Made by a program: the position numbers and the translations under genes | The notes under the pieces: generated by a model | What the model saw: the letters and a program-made list of their open reading frames with translations, nothing else | The model's database searches: none | What the model was told of the DNA's origin: nothing | DNA from: DAOTZR01 sp034432595 | Lineage (GTDB): Bacteria; Chloroflexota; Anaerolineae; B4-G1; SLSP01 | Length of the DNA: 64,000 nt | NCBI GenBank assembly: GCA_034432595.1 | Contig: DAOUBT010000068.1 | Location: 26,394 to 90,393 of the forward strand | Reading direction: 5' to 3' | Part shown: one piece after another, positions 61,318 to 64,000 of the stretch | Numbering within the stretch: position 1 is the first letter of the stretch | Layout: every line of letters begins with the position of its first letter

Positions 61318-62517
61318 ATGGCTGAACGCCTGTATTACACCGACCCGTATCTCTTGACGTTTGAGGCGCAGGTGGTCAAGCTTAACGCCACGCCGGAAGG
61401 CTGGGCGGTAGCGCTGGATCGCACGGCTTTTTATCCCACATCCGGTGGACAGCCGCACGATGTGGGCTACCTGAACGATGTAGCGGTGCTTGAGGTTTTT
61501 GAAGATGATGAGGGGGAAATCTGGCATCGGGTAGCTGCGCCTTTGGCGGAGGGCACCATGGTGCGGGGCAACATTGACGGAACGCGCCGCGCTGACCATC
61601 GGCAACAGCACACTGGTCAGCACCTCCTTTCAGCCGCCTTCCTGCGCCTCCTCGATGCGCCGACGGTGAGCTTCCATTTAGGGCGTGAGGTGAGCACGAT
61701 TGACCTGGAAATCCCCAGGTTAAGCTGGGAAGAAGCCTTCATCGTCGAGGATGAAGTCAACCGCATCATCTGGGAAGATCGCACGGTGACGATTCACCTG
61801 CTTGCGCCGGAGGAGCTGACGCGCTTTAAGTTACGCCGTCCGCCACAGGTGACGGGGACGGTGCGGATTATCGAGGTCGAGGGGTACGACGCCAACCCCT
61901 GCGGCGGGACGCACGTCCGCCGCACGGGCGAAATCGGCCTGTTAAAGCTGGTGGCTTTGGAGCGCTACAAGGGCGGTGTGCGCGTGAGCTTCGTGTGTGG
62001 GGGCCGCGCGCTGCGCGCCTATCGTCAGACTTTGCAGCTCATGCAACAGGTGAGCACGGCCCTCACCGTAGGACAGGAGGAAGTCCCCGCAGCGGTGCAG
62101 CGCCTGCAGGAAGAAGCGAAAGGCTTACGCCGTGAGCTGACGCAACTTAAAGAGACGTTGCTGGGCTACGAGGCCGATGCGCTGTGGGAAGCGACGCCGG
62201 CACGGGATGGGCGCAAACTCATCCGCGCCTATTGGCCGGAGCGCAGCTTTGAAGAAGTGCGCTGGATTGCCGGACGTTTGCGGCAGCGGCCTCAGACTTG
62301 CGTCCTGCTGGCGTGTGGCCCGGCACAGGAAGCCAGGCTCATCTGCAGCCGCAGCGATGACTGGCCCGACCTGAACGCTGGCGCCCTTCTGCGCGGGTTG
62401 TTGACCGCCCTGGGAGGTAAAGGGGGCGGTTCACCGCAAGTGGCGCAGGGCGGCGTATCCATGGATGACGCTGACCGTCTCCGCGCGGCGATTGAGCAAT
62501 TCACGCTGACGGGGTAG
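61318..62517 (+). CDS. AlaX-type alanyl-tRNA editing protein with DHHA1 domain
   Basis: The product has 399 residues from the ATG at 61318 (AGGAG eight bases upstream; ATG at 61312 overlaps the previous stop). An N-terminal beta-barrel (about 1-90) precedes the editing site: ADHRQQHTGQHLLSAAF (HxxxH, about 95-111) and CGGTHV (Cys and His) near residue 195. A coiled region (VQRLQEEAKGLRRELTQLKE) and a DHHA1 domain (about 270-395, LNAGALLRGLLTALGGKGGG) finish the protein. It hydrolyses Ser or Gly from mischarged tRNA-Ala. There is no catalytic synthetase part, so it is an AlaX-L trans-editing factor. Confidence 0.92.
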   Translation: MAERLYYTDPYLLTFEAQVVKLNATPEGWAVALDRTAFYPTSGGQPHDVGYLNDVAVLEVFEDDEGEIWHRVAAPLAEGTMVRGNIDGTRRADHRQQHTGQHLLSAAFLRLLDAPTVSFHLGREVSTIDLEIPRLSWEEAFIVEDEVNRIIWEDRTVTIHLLAPEELTRFKLRRPPQVTGTVRIIEVEGYDANPCGGTHVRRTGEIGLLKLVALERYKGGVRVSFVCGGRALRAYRQTLQLMQQVSTALTVGQEEVPAAVQRLQEEAKGLRRELTQLKETLLGYEADALWEATPARDGRKLIRAYWPERSFEEVRWIAGRLRQRPQTCVLLACGPAQEARLICSRSDDWPDLNAGALLRGLLTALGGKGGGSPQVAQGGVSMDDADRLRAAIEQFTLTG

Positions 62518-62618
62518 GGGGCGGCGCGTCTGCATCATGGCTTTGGACGATTCCGCCGTGGGCCTTGCGCTCAGACGGTGATGATGACTTATCTTATCAG
62601 GCACAGTAGGGGATGGCT

Positions 62619-63494
62619 ATGCAGCAAATTGCGGAGGGGATTTTCGTCGAACAGGGATTGGCGCCGTACAATCTCGGCTTGATTCAAACGGCGGGCGGGG
62701 CTTTGCTCGTGGACGTACCAGCGCGGGAGGAGTTTCTGAAGCGCTGGCTGGAGATGGCACAGGCTCAGGCCGGTAAAGTGCGCGCGGTCGTGCTTACCGA
62801 TGCTGCACCGGAGCGCCTGCTGGCTTTATCAGCCTGTAAAATCCCCGTTATTGCCAGCGAAGCGACGTTGCGGCGCGTGGACGCGCTGCGCGCGGATGAG
62901 CGCGCCTGGGCCGAGTTTGTCGGTGCGCACGCGCGGCGGTTGCATCTCGAAGCTGAATCGCTGTTCAAGCGCCTGCCAACGCGCATCAGTGTGGGCGTGC
63001 GCCGGACCGTCGCCCTGCACTGGCGTTCGCAACCCATCCTTGTGGAAATTGCCCCCGGAGGCCCGCAGCCGGGCAGTGTCTGGGTCTGGTTACCCGATGC
63101 GCGCATGCTTTTCACCGGCGACACGGTCATTTTAGGCGAACCGCCCCTTTATCCGGTGGGGGAAGCCTGGGAAACGTGGGAAACGCTGGTGCGCGAGCTG
63201 AATCGTCATCCCGTGGCGCGCCTTGTGCCGGGGCGGGGTGTAGTCAGCGCGTATGCCGGGGATTTGGAGACGTTGCAGGAATTCCTGCGCACGCTGCAAA
63301 TCACCGCGCAGCGGCTCGCGCGCGCGCCGCAGACCTCTCCGGGTGAGCTACAACGCGCGGCCAGCGACCTGCAACAGGGCTTCTTCCCGCACATTGGGGC
63401 GCGTTCCGAACCGGCCCTGCGTCTGCGTGCCCTGCTCGAATGTCAAATTGCCCACTACCGGCAGGAGACCTGCGCGGAAACGCCGGAGGCTTAA
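62619..63494 (+). CDS. MBL-fold protein with degenerate metal site
   Basis: The product has 291 residues from the ATG at 62619 (AGGGG six bases upstream; an ATG at 62613 has no room for a ribosome site). The MBL scaffold is clear: GGALLVDVPAREEFL, VRAVVLTDAAPERLLALSAC at the place of HxHxDH, RMLFTGDTVILGEPPLYP and VARLVPGRGVVSAY. The metal-binding His cluster is lost (TDAAPE replaces HxHxDH and PGRG replaces PGHG), while the GD of FTGDT remains. It is thus probably not a hydrolase of the usual kind. The C-terminal 60 residues are helical. It is the last gene before a terminator. Confidence 0.8.
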   Translation: MQQIAEGIFVEQGLAPYNLGLIQTAGGALLVDVPAREEFLKRWLEMAQAQAGKVRAVVLTDAAPERLLALSACKIPVIASEATLRRVDALRADERAWAEFVGAHARRLHLEAESLFKRLPTRISVGVRRTVALHWRSQPILVEIAPGGPQPGSVWVWLPDARMLFTGDTVILGEPPLYPVGEAWETWETLVRELNRHPVARLVPGRGVVSAYAGDLETLQEFLRTLQITAQRLARAPQTSPGELQRAASDLQQGFFPHIGARSEPALRLRALLECQIAHYRQETCAETPEA

Positions 63495-63516
63495 AAGCGG
63501 TGTCCGGATAGAGGAT

Positions 63517-63556
63517 AAAAGCGGTAGCTGAATGGATCGCAGCCACCGCTTTTTTA
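63517..63556 (+). terminator. Terminator after the degenerate MBL gene
   Basis: The stem AAAAGCGGTAGCTG / CAGCCACCGCTTTT (one A-C mismatch; arms 63517-63530 and 63540-63553) is followed by further T residues. It starts 22 bases after the stop. Confidence 0.9.
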
Positions 63557-63566
63557 TCCCCTTGGG

Positions 63567-63615
63567 CAACTGTTCAGCTTGCCGGGTTACGATGCAATAG
63601 GACATTCAGGTGGGG
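63567..63615 (+). repeat. Dispersed repeat module B, copy 2
   Basis: CAACTGTTCAGCTTGCCGGG and the following GTTACGATGCAATAGGACAT align with 51391-51434 and 63826-63876. Confidence 0.8.
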
Positions 63616-63742
63616 TCAGGATGGGTGAAGGTCCTGTCTGCGCTCCCCCCTGCCCGCCTGCATGTTCTTTGCGCCATAGCTCCAGATGAATCCTGTGCCA
63701 CGCGTAAGGGCTTACCTCCTTCAGGTCAAAGCGGTATAAAAA

Positions 63743-63775
63743 GGGGTGGTCGAGGGCATTGCCTTCGTCCACCCC
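63743..63775. repeat. Intergenic hairpin family copy
   Basis: GGGGTGGTCGAGGGC faces GCCTTCGTCCACCCC around ATT. The outer seven pairs are perfect. Confidence 0.75.
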
Positions 63776-63825
63776 GCTGTCGCCCATTCAGATGCCCGGC
63801 TGAAAACGCATCAGCGGCGATTTTG

Positions 63826-63876
63826 TAACTGCTCAGCCTGTTGGATTACGGTGCAATAAAACTTCAGGTGGGGTTA
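63826..63876 (+). repeat. Dispersed repeat module B, copy 3
   Basis: TAACTGCTCAGCCTGTTGGA, then TTACGGTGCAATAAAACTTC and AGGTGGGGTTAGG. The hairpin at 63876 follows immediately, as after copy 1. Confidence 0.85.
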
Positions 63877-63908
63877 GGGTGGGCGAAGGCATTGCCGTCG
63901 CCCACCCT
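63876..63908. repeat. Intergenic hairpin family copy
   Basis: AGGGTGGGCGA / TCGCCCACCCT (11 bp) encloses A-G and an inner GGC/GCC around ATT. The core matches the 22-bp repeat unit at 4489. Confidence 0.85.
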
Positions 63909-63925
63909 ACAGAGTGTTGAAATTC

Positions 63926-64000
63926 GGATACCTATCCAAACCTGCGGTTAAAATTGCGCCAGCGGTGATTTCAAGGGCTATCCTGGTGCTGAAGGTAAGC
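63926..64000 (+). repeat. Dispersed repeat module C, copy 2 (may continue beyond the window)
   Basis: This segment aligns with 10520-10595 (about ten mismatches and one gap by eye) and reaches the window end. No ORF in 63557-64000 is supported. Confidence 0.85.

Overview
The window looks like a GC-rich bacterial chromosome segment from a member of the Chloroflexota, most likely Anaerolineae or a related class. This is an inference from gene content: lipoproteins with PTPTP-type linkers carrying LysM and CAP domains, a beta-phosphoglucomutase/GH65 fusion, a substrate-binding protein with a Val/Thr/Glu-rich linker after the lipobox, a polyphosphate-glucokinase-like ROK enzyme, and many GAF-domain histidine kinases. 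No rRNA is present to settle the taxonomy.

Layout. 1-4320 (minus): type IV pilus/type II secretion-like operon with a GspF/PilC protein, three pilin-like proteins and a large secreted Big_1-type protein that runs off the left edge. 4445-4811: a perfect 15-bp hairpin followed by an array of twelve 22-bp repeats, then a palindrome. 4838-10270 (minus): trehalose synthase-like GH13, xseA, a small membrane protein and two paralogous LysM-CAP lipoproteins. 10627-12737 (plus): histidine phosphatase, yajC, SpoIIE-type phosphatase, P-loop kinase. 12779-12932 (minus): elongator tRNA-Met and initiator tRNA-fMet. 13072-20996 (minus): a sugar operon (LacI regulator with operators and promoter, beta-PGM-GH65, binding protein, two permeases, no ATPase). 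21245-25600 (plus): tandem-GNAT protein, then zinc-ribbon/OB-fold protein, TctA-like membrane protein and zinc-ribbon protein. 25812-36916 (minus): surface glycan locus (five GT4/GT2 transferases, a GT87-like enzyme, a flippase, a DegT aminotransferase) with udk and a ResB-like protein at its head. 37037-37109: tRNA-Thr. 37269-39823 (plus): PgpH-like HD phosphohydrolase and ybeY. 39957-44572: small membrane proteins, MBL hydrolase (minus), M24 peptidase, NfeD-like and flotillin. 44861-49460: ppgK-like kinase, response regulator, histidine kinase, plsY and a GT2 transferase. 49472-51286: unrecognised helical protein. 51584-51732: SRP RNA. 51793-54013: DUF348-G5-3D protein and rsmA/ksgA. 54234-61315: two deoxynucleoside kinases alternating with two large orphan GAF histidine kinases. 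61318-63494: AlaX-like editing protein and a degenerate MBL protein. 63495-64000: terminator and repeats.

How the genes fit together. The sugar operon, GH65 fusion, TreS-like enzyme and ppgK-like kinase suggest import and phosphorolysis of an alpha-glucobiose such as trehalose or maltose, giving beta-glucose 1-phosphate plus glucose, both ending as glucose 6-phosphate. The glycan locus would build and export an extracellular polymer. The order pgpH-ybeY and the DUF348/G5/3D-ksgA pair recall conserved housekeeping clusters of Firmicutes.

The strongest signals not explained by genes are intergenic. One hairpin family (core like GGCATTGCC flanked by G/C-rich arms) occurs in at least seven places, is accompanied by three other dispersed repeat modules, and appears to have seeded the 22-bp array at 4489-4752. 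The alternating kinase/sensor arrangement at 54-61 kb is the most unusual gene arrangement.
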